Assembly: GCA_002311655.1 (NCBI GenBank)
Contig: DBYZ01000016.1
Location: 3,390-67,389 of the forward strand
Direction: 5' to 3'
From: Bacteroidales bacterium UBA1173
GTDB taxonomy: Bacteria; Bacteroidota; Bacteroidia; Bacteroidales; F082
DNA: 64,000 bases
Made by a program: the position numbers and the translations under genes. Position 1 is the first letter of the stretch, and each line of letters opens with the position of its first letter. This document shows, in pieces, positions 26,338 through 33,882 of this stretch. The notes beneath the pieces were generated by a model. It had not been told where the DNA came from, ran no database searches, and saw nothing but the letters and a program-made list of their open reading frames with translations.

Positions 26338-28182
26338 ATGAAAAAGATAATTCTTTTTATCATAATGTGTTGTGGCTTGTTCCTTGCAAAGGCACAGACA
26401 CATTGGACTCCGGTCACTGGCATTGAAACGACCATGAGTGTGACGGGAATCATTATTATTGACGGAGTGGAACAGACATCCACACAGCTGGAAATCGGCG
26501 CATTTTGTGGTGATGAATGTCGCGGTGCTAAAAAAGCCGGATTCTTTCCTCCGACAAGCCAATATACTGTGCCAATTTCAATCGCCGGTCTGACTGGAGA
26601 CTTGATAACTTTCAGAATCTATGACCACTCTCTCGGTGAAGAACTTGATTTGGAGTGCGAAAATACGATAACTTTTGAAGTCAATGCAGTTATTGGCACT
26701 ATCGGAAACTGGTTCGAGTTCTCTTTCACAACACCTCTTCCGCCTGCATTTCATTTTGTTGTAGATGGAAATTGGAGCGATGAGTCCAACTGGCAAGGTG
26801 GAGCACTGCCATCTTCGACAGATGCGGTTTCCATTGATGCTGATTGTATACTCGATATTACTGCCGAAGTTACCGACCTGACTGTCAGCGACGGCTTTTC
26901 TATGACAATTCAGAGCGGTAAAATTCTGACGGTTTCAGGTAATCTTATCAATGCTGACGTTGACGGTATCATTATGGAAGACGGCTCACAACTTCTTAAT
27001 GAATCAGACAATGTTAAAGCTTCTTATGAGAAGGACATCGATGCCTACACCTGCAAAGACTCGGATGGTTGGTACCTTATCTCGTCACCTGTAGATGAAA
27101 TGCCAATATCAGAAAGTTCGTTTATCACCGAAGTGTATGATTTGTATCGTTATAAAGAAAGCACTTCTGTTTGGGAAAACTATCGCGCTGGGCATGCCGA
27201 CTTTACTTATTTTGAAGATGGAAGAGGTTATCTGTTCGCGAATAGCAACACCTTTTCACCAGCTTTTAAAGGCGATTTGAATAATTATGACGCAGTGTTC
27301 CCGGTTACATGTGAAGCACAGAATACGCTTGCCGGATTCAATATTTTAGGCAATCCGTATCCACATGTCATATACAAGGGTGCAGGTGGTGCAATTGATG
27401 ATGTGAGATTAGCTGCTGGATACTATTATTTGTCATTTAAAGGAGAATGGCTCGCACGTACTTTTGAAACGGCGATACAGCCTGGACAAGGTGTTTTGGT
27501 GAGAACGATAGCCAATGCTGATATTGTTATTGAAAAAACAAATGCTGAGGCGATAGCAGAGTCTTCATCAAAAGATGATATGAAACGATTGAAAATCAAT
27601 GTTGTCGGTAATGGAAAAGAAGATTGCGCTTTTGCATATCTGTGCAACGGTAATGGTCTTAATAAGGTTGGTCATAGAAACGAAACCGTGCCGTTGCTTT
27701 ACATTCCACATGGCGGCTCAGATTACGCGATTGCCATGCTTGGCGATGACACACAAACGTTTAATGTTGATTTTGAGGCGAAGACGGTTGGCATGTATAC
27801 GTTGAGCGTTGAAACATTGGGCGACTTTGATTACCTTCATATCATCGACAAATTTACTGGCGCGGATGTTGATATGCTTGTGGAGGACAATTACTCGTTT
27901 GTAGCTTCTCCAACCGACAGCGAAAGCCGTTTTATGATAGTGTTGAGAGATTATTCAGGTGTCGGAGAGACTCCTACAATGTCTGATTTCGCATACATCG
28001 CAAACGGTGCAATAATTGTAAATGGAGAAGGCACATTACAACTGATTGATATGATGGGTCGTGTTGTGAAAACTCAGGAAACATCAGGTGTAGAGACAAT
28101 TTGTACACCAACTTCTGGCGTGTATGTTGTGCGCATAATTTGTGGAAAAGATGTGAAAACCCAGAAAATTGTTGTGAGATGA
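26338..28182 (+). CDS. T9SS cargo protein with EVGAFCGDE-type module
   Basis: A 614-residue protein with a signal peptide (residues 1-19, ending AKAQ). Residues about 20-135 are the WTPV ... LEIGAFCGDECRGAKK ... FRIYDHSLGEELDLEC module shared with the genes at 21461 and 46092. Next comes a beta-rich region (WSDESNWQGGALPSSTDAV) like the start of autotransporter-type beta-helices, then a long beta domain. The last 57 residues (about 557-614, ending GVYVVRIICGKDVKTQKIVV) are a T9SS sorting domain. No enzyme motif is visible; a surface or extracellular structural role is likely. Its stop overlaps the next start by four bases (ATGA). Confidence 0.85.
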   Translation: MKKIILFIIMCCGLFLAKAQTHWTPVTGIETTMSVTGIIIIDGVEQTSTQLEIGAFCGDECRGAKKAGFFPPTSQYTVPISIAGLTGDLITFRIYDHSLGEELDLECENTITFEVNAVIGTIGNWFEFSFTTPLPPAFHFVVDGNWSDESNWQGGALPSSTDAVSIDADCILDITAEVTDLTVSDGFSMTIQSGKILTVSGNLINADVDGIIMEDGSQLLNESDNVKASYEKDIDAYTCKDSDGWYLISSPVDEMPISESSFITEVYDLYRYKESTSVWENYRAGHADFTYFEDGRGYLFANSNTFSPAFKGDLNNYDAVFPVTCEAQNTLAGFNILGNPYPHVIYKGAGGAIDDVRLAAGYYYLSFKGEWLARTFETAIQPGQGVLVRTIANADIVIEKTNAEAIAESSSKDDMKRLKINVVGNGKEDCAFAYLCNGNGLNKVGHRNETVPLLYIPHGGSDYAIAMLGDDTQTFNVDFEAKTVGMYTLSVETLGDFDYLHIIDKFTGADVDMLVEDNYSFVASPTDSESRFMIVLRDYSGVGETPTMSDFAYIANGAIIVNGEGTLQLIDMMGRVVKTQETSGVETICTPTSGVYVVRIICGKDVKTQKIVVR

Positions 28183-28430
28183 AAAAGATAATCATAATAT
28201 TGACATTGTTTCTAAGCTTTAATGTTTGGGCGCAAAATGGTCGTAACGACAATTTTTTCACTAATTGGGACGACGTGAGCAACGGCATCGATAAGACTAT
28301 AGACGAGGATTTGCCGCCTCTTCCAGGTGGTCACGGAGGCTCTGGAGATGTTCCGGCACCTCTTGGCTCCGGACTATTCATTCTTACTATCCTCGGTGCA
28401 GCATACGCGATAAAACGTAGGGGCGAATAA
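28179..28430 (+). CDS. Small exported protein with C-terminal PxGSG-helix-KRR tail
   Basis: An 83-residue protein. A signal peptide (residues 1-19, ending VWAQ) is followed by about 40 acidic, Pro/Gly-rich residues, then VPAPLGSGLFILTILGAAYAIKRRGE. This end has the form of a sorting signal: short motif (P-x-G-S-G), hydrophobic helix, basic tail, as in PEP-CTERM-like or rhombosortase-type signals. Similar short proteins with PLGSG-type ends are familiar in Bacteroidales but have no known role. It is translationally coupled to the upstream T9SS cargo. The final residues are encoded by the left arm of a palindrome (28417-28444), so the tail may have been altered by that element. Confidence 0.75.
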   Translation: MKKIIIILTLFLSFNVWAQNGRNDNFFTNWDDVSNGIDKTIDEDLPPLPGGHGGSGDVPAPLGSGLFILTILGAAYAIKRRGE

Positions 28431-28444
28431 TAATTCGCCCCTAC
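28417..28444. terminator. Palindrome over both stop codons of convergent genes
   Basis: The 12-bp perfect arms (GTAGGGGCGAAT and inverse, 28417-28428 and 28433-28444) have a 4-base loop. The stop of the 83-residue protein (28428-28430) and the murB stop (28443-28441) both fall in it. Confidence 0.7.
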
Positions 28445-29460
28445 ACGATATTAACCTCTGGTTTAATCTCAACACCAAATTTTGTTTGGACTGATTCTTG
28501 AATTTTCTTCATCAAATCCAGAATTTCTTGAGGTTTGCCGCCACCGTAGTGGACCAAAACGAGCGCCTGCTTGTCCCAAACTCCAACGTGGTTTTCACGA
28601 TGGCCTTTCCAACCGGCACGGTCAATCAACCAACCAGAAGGAATTTTGATGAAATGGTCATCAACAGGATAAGAAGGCACGTCGGGATATAATGACTTGA
28701 TTTCTTGATATTTATCCATTGAAACAATCGCATTCTGGAAGAAACTTCCAACGCTGCCTACGACTCCAACTTCGGGTAACTTCTCCGCACGAATCGCCTT
28801 CACTGTCGCGGCGACATCTTTTAATGTTGGATTGGTTATATTGTTGGAAATTAAATAATTACGAATATTACCATAATCCAATTTCAATTCGCCATGTTTT
28901 TTTAGTTTAAAATCAACGGCATATATCAACGGCCTAACTTCAAACTTCAAACTACAAACTCCAAACTGTTTAAAGATGGAATTTCTGTATGCGAACTGAC
29001 ATTCTTCGTTGCTGAAAACTTTTGTCTCGCCACTAACCAAATCAATCGTATGTACTTGATACACTGTGTCTTTCACTTCCGCACCATACGCCCCGATGTT
29101 TTGCACAGGTGCCGCCCCGACCTTGCCAGGAATATCGGCCAGGTTCTCCAAACCATACAGATTTTTCGAAACGGTGTAATCGACAAAATCTTTCCAAACT
29201 TCACCGCAATAACTGCGAATCATGACGGTTTCATCGTTTTCCTCAAGGATTTCTATGCCTTTCAGATTTGGATATACCACAAAACCATCGTAAAACTCAT
29301 CGGAAAACAGAATGTTGCTGCCGCCAGATAGGATTAAGAAACGTGAAGAATTACCTAATAATTCTTTCACATCATCCAGCGTTTTCAATTCCTGAAAATA
29401 CCGTGCTGTCACGTCAAATCCGAATGTGTTTAGCTCCCGCAACGAAAAATTTTTCTCCAT
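28441..29460 (-). CDS. murB: UDP-N-acetylenolpyruvoylglucosamine reductase
   Basis: A 339-residue type I MurB, an FAD enzyme using NADPH to make UDP-MurNAc, the second committed step of peptidoglycan synthesis. The N-terminus (SLRELNTFGFDV) and FAD loop (LILSGGSNILFSD) are typical. GAAPVQNIGAYGAEV, the FAYRNSIFK motif with the catalytic-site Tyr/Arg, and the C-terminal Glu in EIKPEVNIV are all present. The start is ATG 29458-29460; the frame is open 48 codons upstream, but that part matches nothing. A four-unit heptamer array (28936-28963) lies in frame within the coding region, adding residues like FGVCSLKFEV near residues 166-175. Confidence 0.96.
   Translation of the reverse strand: MEKNFSLRELNTFGFDVTARYFQELKTLDDVKELLGNSSRFLILSGGSNILFSDEFYDGFVVYPNLKGIEILEENDETVMIRSYCGEVWKDFVDYTVSKNLYGLENLADIPGKVGAAPVQNIGAYGAEVKDTVYQVHTIDLVSGETKVFSNEECQFAYRNSIFKQFGVCSLKFEVRPLIYAVDFKLKKHGELKLDYGNIRNYLISNNITNPTLKDVAATVKAIRAEKLPEVGVVGSVGSFFQNAIVSMDKYQEIKSLYPDVPSYPVDDHFIKIPSGWLIDRAGWKGHRENHVGVWDKQALVLVHYGGGKPQEILDLMKKIQESVQTKFGVEIKPEVNIV
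28936..28963. repeat. Heptamer array inside murB
   Basis: Four tandem units AACTTCA, AACTTCA, AACTACA, AACTCCA. These are the same unit as the array at 6410, but here they are read through without a stop in the murB frame. Confidence 0.9.
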
Positions 29461-29475
29461 TTCCGAAATTTTTTT

Positions 29476-29505
29476 CAAAAATAAACAAATTTTGTCAAAC
29501 GACAA
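29476..29505 (-). promoter_or_regulatory. murB promoter
   Basis: On the minus strand TTG (29505-29503), a 19-base spacer, then TATTTTTG (29483-29476), 16 bases before the murB ATG. This supports the chosen start, because upstream start codons would lie before the promoter. Confidence 0.7.
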
Positions 29506-29536
29506 CGGAAAATCTGTAATTTTATAGCTTGAAATT

Positions 29537-30661
29537 TTGACCACTTTGAAACGTGTTATCGTATCGGTAATCAATGACTTAGTGACCGACCAGCGTGTCA
29601 ACAAGTCGTGCCTGACCCTGCAAAAGGCGGGGTTCGATGTGCTTCTTGTAGGCCGCCGACAGCGTAAATCGCCTCCAATGGATGAGCGTCCTTACAAATC
29701 GCATCGTATGAAACTACTGTTTGAGAAAGGTCCGCTGTTTTACGCTGAGTTCAATTTCCGGTTGTTCCTGTTTTTGCTGTTCCATCGCTGCAACTGCTTG
29801 CTGTCCAATGATCTGGATACTCTTTTGCCGAACTTCTGGATATCAAAACTGAAAGGTGTCAAATTGATTTACGACAGCCATGAGTATTTCACGGAAGTGC
29901 CTGAACTTGTTAGCCGTCCGAAGGTTCAACGTGTCTGGAAACGCATCGAGGAATATGTGGTGCCGAAATTGCCGGAAATGATAACTGTTTGCCAGTCTAT
30001 CGCTGACCTTTTCCACGAAAAATACGGTCTCAAAGTGCATGTTATCCGCAACATCCCGATGCGGAAAATGCTTCCGGCTCCTGCTTCTCGTGAAGAGGTC
30101 GGACTCGAACCTGCCAAACACATCCTTGTGCTTCAAGGATCTGGAATTAACATCCATCGTGGCTCTGAAGAACTTGTCGATGCAATGGCTTATCTTGATG
30201 ATTGTCAATTGGTTATAATCGGTGGGGGAGACGTGCTGCCGATTTTGAAGGAGAAAGTCGCAGCAAATCATTGGGACGATCGTGTGAAGTTTTTCCCGCG
30301 TATGCCGTATCAAAAAATGATGGCAATTACGCAGCTTGCCGATCTCGGTTTCACCCTCGACAAAGACACGAATCTGAATTATCGTTTCAGTCTGCCGAAC
30401 AAACTTTTCGATTATATCCAAGCCGGTGTGCCAATCGTGGCATCGCATCTGACAGAGATTGAACGTATCATAACTCATTATAACATAGGCACTTTCATCG
30501 AGAATCACGAGCCTGTGACCATTGCGGAGACAATTAAAAATACGTTAAAAGACGAAAAGAGTTTGGCGCAATGGAAAAATAATCTTATATTTGCAGCGCA
30601 GGAGCTTTGTTGGGAAAATGAAGAAGAAGTCCTGCTGAAAATATATGAAAAATACGTCTGA
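29537..30661 (+). CDS. Glycosyltransferase, GT-B fold (family 4-like)
   Basis: A 374-residue protein with two Rossmann-like halves. The N-terminal acceptor half includes DLVTDQRVNKSCLTL and LVGRRQRKSPP; KLIYDSHEYFTEVPEL is characteristic of this Bacteroidota family. The C-terminal donor half has LVLQGSGINIHRGSEELV, VKFFPRMPYQKMM and SLPNKLFDYIQAGVPIVAS, where the E/D-Y and P-V-V segment binds the nucleotide sugar. It probably adds a sugar to surface polysaccharide or a lipid carrier. There is no ATG near the N-terminus: translation must begin at TTG 29537 or TTG 29546 (the latter giving MKRVIVSVIND, which matches relatives better). It overlaps the next glycosyltransferase gene by 17 bases. 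Confidence 0.87.
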   Translation: MTTLKRVIVSVINDLVTDQRVNKSCLTLQKAGFDVLLVGRRQRKSPPMDERPYKSHRMKLLFEKGPLFYAEFNFRLFLFLLFHRCNCLLSNDLDTLLPNFWISKLKGVKLIYDSHEYFTEVPELVSRPKVQRVWKRIEEYVVPKLPEMITVCQSIADLFHEKYGLKVHVIRNIPMRKMLPAPASREEVGLEPAKHILVLQGSGINIHRGSEELVDAMAYLDDCQLVIIGGGDVLPILKEKVAANHWDDRVKFFPRMPYQKMMAITQLADLGFTLDKDTNLNYRFSLPNKLFDYIQAGVPIVASHLTEIERIITHYNIGTFIENHEPVTIAETIKNTLKDEKSLAQWKNNLIFAAQELCWENEEEVLLKIYEKYV

Positions 30662-31772
30662 TAATCATATACATATTGTCAGTTTCGACATTCCTTGCCC
30701 TGTCAATTACGGCGGGGTCATCGACGTGTTTTTCAAACTCAAAGCTTTGACTGAAAGGGGATTAAAAGTCCATTTTCATTGCTTTGAATACGGAAGAGAG
30801 CATTCTGAACGACTTGAGTCACTGTGCGAAACGACGCATTATTACAAACGTGACATGTCGTTCGCGAATTTCTTTAGCAAAATTCCTTTTATCGTAACTT
30901 CAAGAATATCAGAGAGTTTGATTCAAGATTTGAAGCAAGACGACTATCCGATAATCCTTGAGGGACTTCATTCTTGTGGCGTTTTGCTGGATCCCAGGAT
31001 GAAAAACCGCAAGATTTTCGTGCGCACTCATAATGTGGAGCATGAATATTATAAATATTTGGCGGAGACCGAGAAAAATCTCAGGAAAAAGCTGTTTTTA
31101 AGGATTGAGTCGCGGAAATTGCGCAAATTTGAGTCGATTTTGGCGAAAGCATCAGGAATTCTTGCTATTTCAAATAAAGATTACGAGTATTTCAAGAAGT
31201 CGTATGACAATGTCTATCTGATTCCTGCGTATGCCGGTTTCGATAAAGTCTATATTCTGGAAGGACAGGGCGATTATGTGCTTTACCATGGAAAACTTGA
31301 TGTTTCGGAGAATTACAATGCTGCCGAATTCCTCATCAAGGAAGTTTTTAAAGGTTTGGACGTCAAACTGAAGATTGCCGGCATGAATCCACCTCATCAT
31401 CTTGTGAAATGTGCTGAGAGCGAACCAAATGTTGAGTTGATTGAGAATCCGGAAGATGATGATTTACAGGAACTTATTCGTAATGCGCAAATAAATATCC
31501 TTGTTACTGCCCAGTCAACTGGATTGAAACTGAAGTTGTTGAACGCTTTGTTTAACGGACGTTATTGCGTGGTCAATGATAAGATGGTTGAAGGCTTGGA
31601 TATCAATGACTTATGCATTGTGGCAAACACTGGCAACGAGATAAAAACTGTTGTTTCCGACCTCATGACTAAGCCTTTCGTTGAGGAGCAAGTCGAGATC
31701 CGTAAGAGTAGGATGGATGCTTTCTACAACCCTTCACACGCCACCGACCGCCTGGTGGAATTACTTGGCTGA
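30645..31772 (+). CDS. Glycosyltransferase, GT-B fold
   Basis: A 375-residue protein with a GT-B layout. SFDIPCPVNYGGVIDVFFKLKAL near the start is the Gly-rich acceptor loop of family 4 enzymes; FVRTHNVEHEYYKYLA and the ILAISNKDYEYFKK turn lie mid-protein. The donor half contains VLYHGKLDVSENYNAAEFLI and a degenerate end (STGLKLKLLNALFNGRYCVVN) corresponding to the usual G-x-x-x-K-x-x-E-x-x-x-G region. The catalytic Glu pattern is weak, so activity is not certain. It is translated from inside the upstream glycosyltransferase gene, so the two are partners in one pathway, probably surface glycan assembly. Its 3' end overlaps ftsE by 12 bases in convergent orientation. Confidence 0.83.
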   Translation: MKNTSDNHIHIVSFDIPCPVNYGGVIDVFFKLKALTERGLKVHFHCFEYGREHSERLESLCETTHYYKRDMSFANFFSKIPFIVTSRISESLIQDLKQDDYPIILEGLHSCGVLLDPRMKNRKIFVRTHNVEHEYYKYLAETEKNLRKKLFLRIESRKLRKFESILAKASGILAISNKDYEYFKKSYDNVYLIPAYAGFDKVYILEGQGDYVLYHGKLDVSENYNAAEFLIKEVFKGLDVKLKIAGMNPPHHLVKCAESEPNVELIENPEDDDLQELIRNAQINILVTAQSTGLKLKLLNALFNGRYCVVNDKMVEGLDINDLCIVANTGNEIKTVVSDLMTKPFVEEQVEIRKSRMDAFYNPSHATDRLVELLG

Positions 31773-32432
31773 TTCGGTTATCGTGCCGTTGGCGCAGCTT
31801 ATCACCCTTGAAGGATATTTCAAAATCAGATTATAGTTGTGAGTCGCCATCAGAACGGTGGTGCCATTGTCGCGAATCTTCATGATTAGCTTCATGATGT
31901 CGTTGGTCGTCTCAGGGTCGAGGTTCCCTGTCGGCTCGTCAGCTAAAATGACCTTTGGACTGTTGAGCAAAGCCCGTGCGATTGCCACACTTTGTTGCTC
32001 TCCGCCTGAAAGCTGGTGTGGCATGGAGGTTCTTTTGCCTTGAAGACCAACGAGTTGCAACACCTCGTCAATACGTCTGCTGATGCCTTCGTTATCGTCC
32101 CAGCCTGTTGCCTTAAGCACAAATGACAGGTTTTTTTCAACGTTTCTGTCGTAAAGAAGCTGAAAATCCTGGAAAACGATGCCGATTTTTCGTCTCAGCA
32201 TCGGAATCTCTTTTCTTTTTATCTCGTTAAGATTAAAACCTGCAATCTTAAAAACCCCGTCTTTGGCAGGAATATCTGCATAAAGCGTCTTTAACAACGA
32301 CGATTTTCCCGAGCCGCTGCGGCCTATCAGATATACAAATTCTCCTTCGTCAATCTCAAGATTTATGTCTTTGAGAATCAAGCGTTCATGTTGAAAAATC
32401 GAACCGTTTTTTATTGATATTACATCGCTCAT
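31761..32432 (-). CDS. ftsE: ABC ATPase, FtsE-like
   Basis: A 223-residue ATPase with Walker A GRSGSGKSSL, Q-loop FQDFQLL, signature LSGGEQQSVAIARAL, Walker B VILADEPTGNLDPET and the H-loop in MATHNY. Overall size and the LLYDRNVEKNLSFVL segment match FtsE, which with FtsX controls peptidoglycan hydrolases at division. No ftsX is adjacent, so the assignment to FtsE rather than a LolD-type ATPase rests on similarity alone. The start is ATG 32430-32432 (MSDVISIKNG); an upstream in-frame extension is basic and overlaps the TPM gene out of frame. It lies 11 bases before the end of the TPM-domain gene, in the same direction. Confidence 0.82.
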   Translation of the reverse strand: MSDVISIKNGSIFQHERLILKDINLEIDEGEFVYLIGRSGSGKSSLLKTLYADIPAKDGVFKIAGFNLNEIKRKEIPMLRRKIGIVFQDFQLLYDRNVEKNLSFVLKATGWDDNEGISRRIDEVLQLVGLQGKRTSMPHQLSGGEQQSVAIARALLNSPKVILADEPTGNLDPETTNDIMKLIMKIRDNGTTVLMATHNYNLILKYPSRVISCANGTITESAK

Positions 32433-32443
32433 AATGCACTGTT

Positions 32444-33277
32444 TTACCATTTTGAGCTTCCGCCGCCGCCACCGAAGTGACCGCCGCCGAAGCCTCCGAA
32501 TCCGCCAGAGCTGCCGCCCCATGAGCCACCAGAGCTACCGCCCCAGCTGCTGCCACCTCCACCACCTCGGGTGTTCGACAGAAGAATGCCCCACAACAAG
32601 CCTTTCCAGAAGCCTTTGTTGCCGCCAGTACCGCTGTTGCCTTTGCCGTTGAAGGCTCTGATGACAATGTATATGAATAAAAGGATTATTCCTATGGCAA
32701 GTAACTCGTAGGCGTCATCGTCTTCGCTGTCATTGCCTATTTTTTTGCCTTTGTAAGCTCCTGATGCCAAGCCGATGATGACATCGACAGCGTCGTTGAT
32801 ACCTTTATAATAATTGTTTTCCTTGAACGCCGGTATCATCACTTTGGTGCGGATCTCATAGTTGATGGCATCAGTCACGTAAGGCTCCATGCCATAGCCC
32901 ACTTGTATCGACACGTCACCGAGTTCATCAGCGGTCTTTGGCTTCACAAGAATCACCACGCCGTTGTTTTCCTTGGTTCCGACACCCCATTTTTCGCCAA
33001 TCTGATAAGCAAAATCATTAGAATCTGTCCCGTCTAAACTCAATATCGTGACGACACAGATCTGTGTTGAAGTGCTGTCGTTGTATGCCACCAGTTTTTG
33101 CTCCAAAGCGCGTTCCTGCTTGTCTGTCAATATGTTGGCAAAATCGTTGACGAGACGTGGAGGATTCGGTCTCGCTGGTATTTTCTGCGCGAAACCTATG
33201 TTTGCAAATAAAAACAAACCCGTCAGGACAAGGAAAACCTTGCCCCAACAGGTCTTTTTATGTTTTGTCATCATCAT
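32444..33277 (-). CDS. TPM-domain (YgcG-type) membrane protein with Gly/Ser-rich tail
   Basis: A 277-residue protein with signal peptide (to about residue 30, NIGFAQ), a TPM domain at about 40-160 (LVNDFANILTDKQERALEQ, TQICVVTI, GVVILV) and one membrane helix near 192-210. A tail of about 60 residues is mostly G, S and W (GGGGGSSWGGSSGG). TPM proteins in other organisms act in the thylakoid or membrane as assembly factors or acid phosphatases; the tail is found in many bacterial members and probably mediates protein contacts. The gene is coupled to lemA by a TAATG overlap, a pairing that is very common in bacteria, suggesting a joint membrane role. Confidence 0.9.
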   Translation of the reverse strand: MMMTKHKKTCWGKVFLVLTGLFLFANIGFAQKIPARPNPPRLVNDFANILTDKQERALEQKLVAYNDSTSTQICVVTILSLDGTDSNDFAYQIGEKWGVGTKENNGVVILVKPKTADELGDVSIQVGYGMEPYVTDAINYEIRTKVMIPAFKENNYYKGINDAVDVIIGLASGAYKGKKIGNDSEDDDAYELLAIGIILLFIYIVIRAFNGKGNSGTGGNKGFWKGLLWGILLSNTRGGGGGSSWGGSSGGSWGGSSGGFGGFGGGHFGGGGGSSKW

Positions 33278-33870
33278 TAGAATTCAACTTTTGGTGCTGT
33301 CTCAGCTCCGGCTTGTGCCTTGAAATATCCCACTTTCTCAAAGTCAAACATGTTGGCGATGATGTTGCGAGGGAACATCCTGATATACTGGTTGTATTCA
33401 CGTGCTCTGTCGTTGAATTTCTGGCGTTCCACAGTGATGCGGTTCTCAGTGCCTTCAAGCTGTGATTGCAATGCCAAGAAGTTCTCGTTTGCCTTCAGGT
33501 CAGGATATTGCTCCACGCTGACAAGCAATCTGCTCAATGCGCCTGACAATTCGTCTTGTGCTGCCTGGAATTTGGCGAGGTCATCAGGGTCAAGGTCGGT
33601 TGGGTCGATGGTGATGCTTGTTGCCTTGGCACGTGCTTCGATGACAGCTGTCAAGGTGCCTTCTTCATGAGCTGCGTAGCCTTTCACTGTCGCCACGAGG
33701 TTAGGAATGAGGTCTGCACGGCGCTGATACACGTTTTCCACTTGAGCCCATTGAGCCTCAACGCTTTCCTGACGTGAGACACATCCGTTGTATGCTCCTT
33801 TAATCCATGCGTAGATTGCCAAAACAACTACTACAATAATGATGATTGTGATAACAGATTTCTTTTTCAT
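33277..33870 (-). CDS. lemA: LemA family membrane protein
   Basis: A 197-residue protein with one N-terminal membrane helix (about residues 5-24) and a long, mostly helical domain. Family motifs are SVEAQWAQVENVYQRRADLIPNL, LSGALSRLLVSVEQYPDLKAN and FNDRAREYNQYIRMFPRNIIA. LemA proteins are widespread and poorly understood; in Bacteroidota they are usually paired with a TPM protein, as here. The C-terminus (FDFEKVGYFKAQAGAETAP) is typical. It begins 12 bases downstream of htpG, so htpG-lemA-TPM-ftsE may be one transcript. Confidence 0.93.
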   Translation of the reverse strand: MKKKSVITIIIIVVVVLAIYAWIKGAYNGCVSRQESVEAQWAQVENVYQRRADLIPNLVATVKGYAAHEEGTLTAVIEARAKATSITIDPTDLDPDDLAKFQAAQDELSGALSRLLVSVEQYPDLKANENFLALQSQLEGTENRITVERQKFNDRAREYNQYIRMFPRNIIANMFDFEKVGYFKAQAGAETAPKVEF

Positions 33871-33882
33871 TTTTTTATTAAT

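Noticed and set aside
29461..29604. 48-residue N-terminal extension of MurB
   Set aside because: It lies upstream of a good murB promoter (29505-29476) and matches nothing; ATG 29460 gives the normal length.
32433..32522. Basic N-terminal extension of FtsE (RIRRLRRRSLRWRRRK)
   Set aside because: It is the out-of-frame reading of the Gly/Ser-rich tail of the TPM gene; the ABC domain begins right after ATG 32432.
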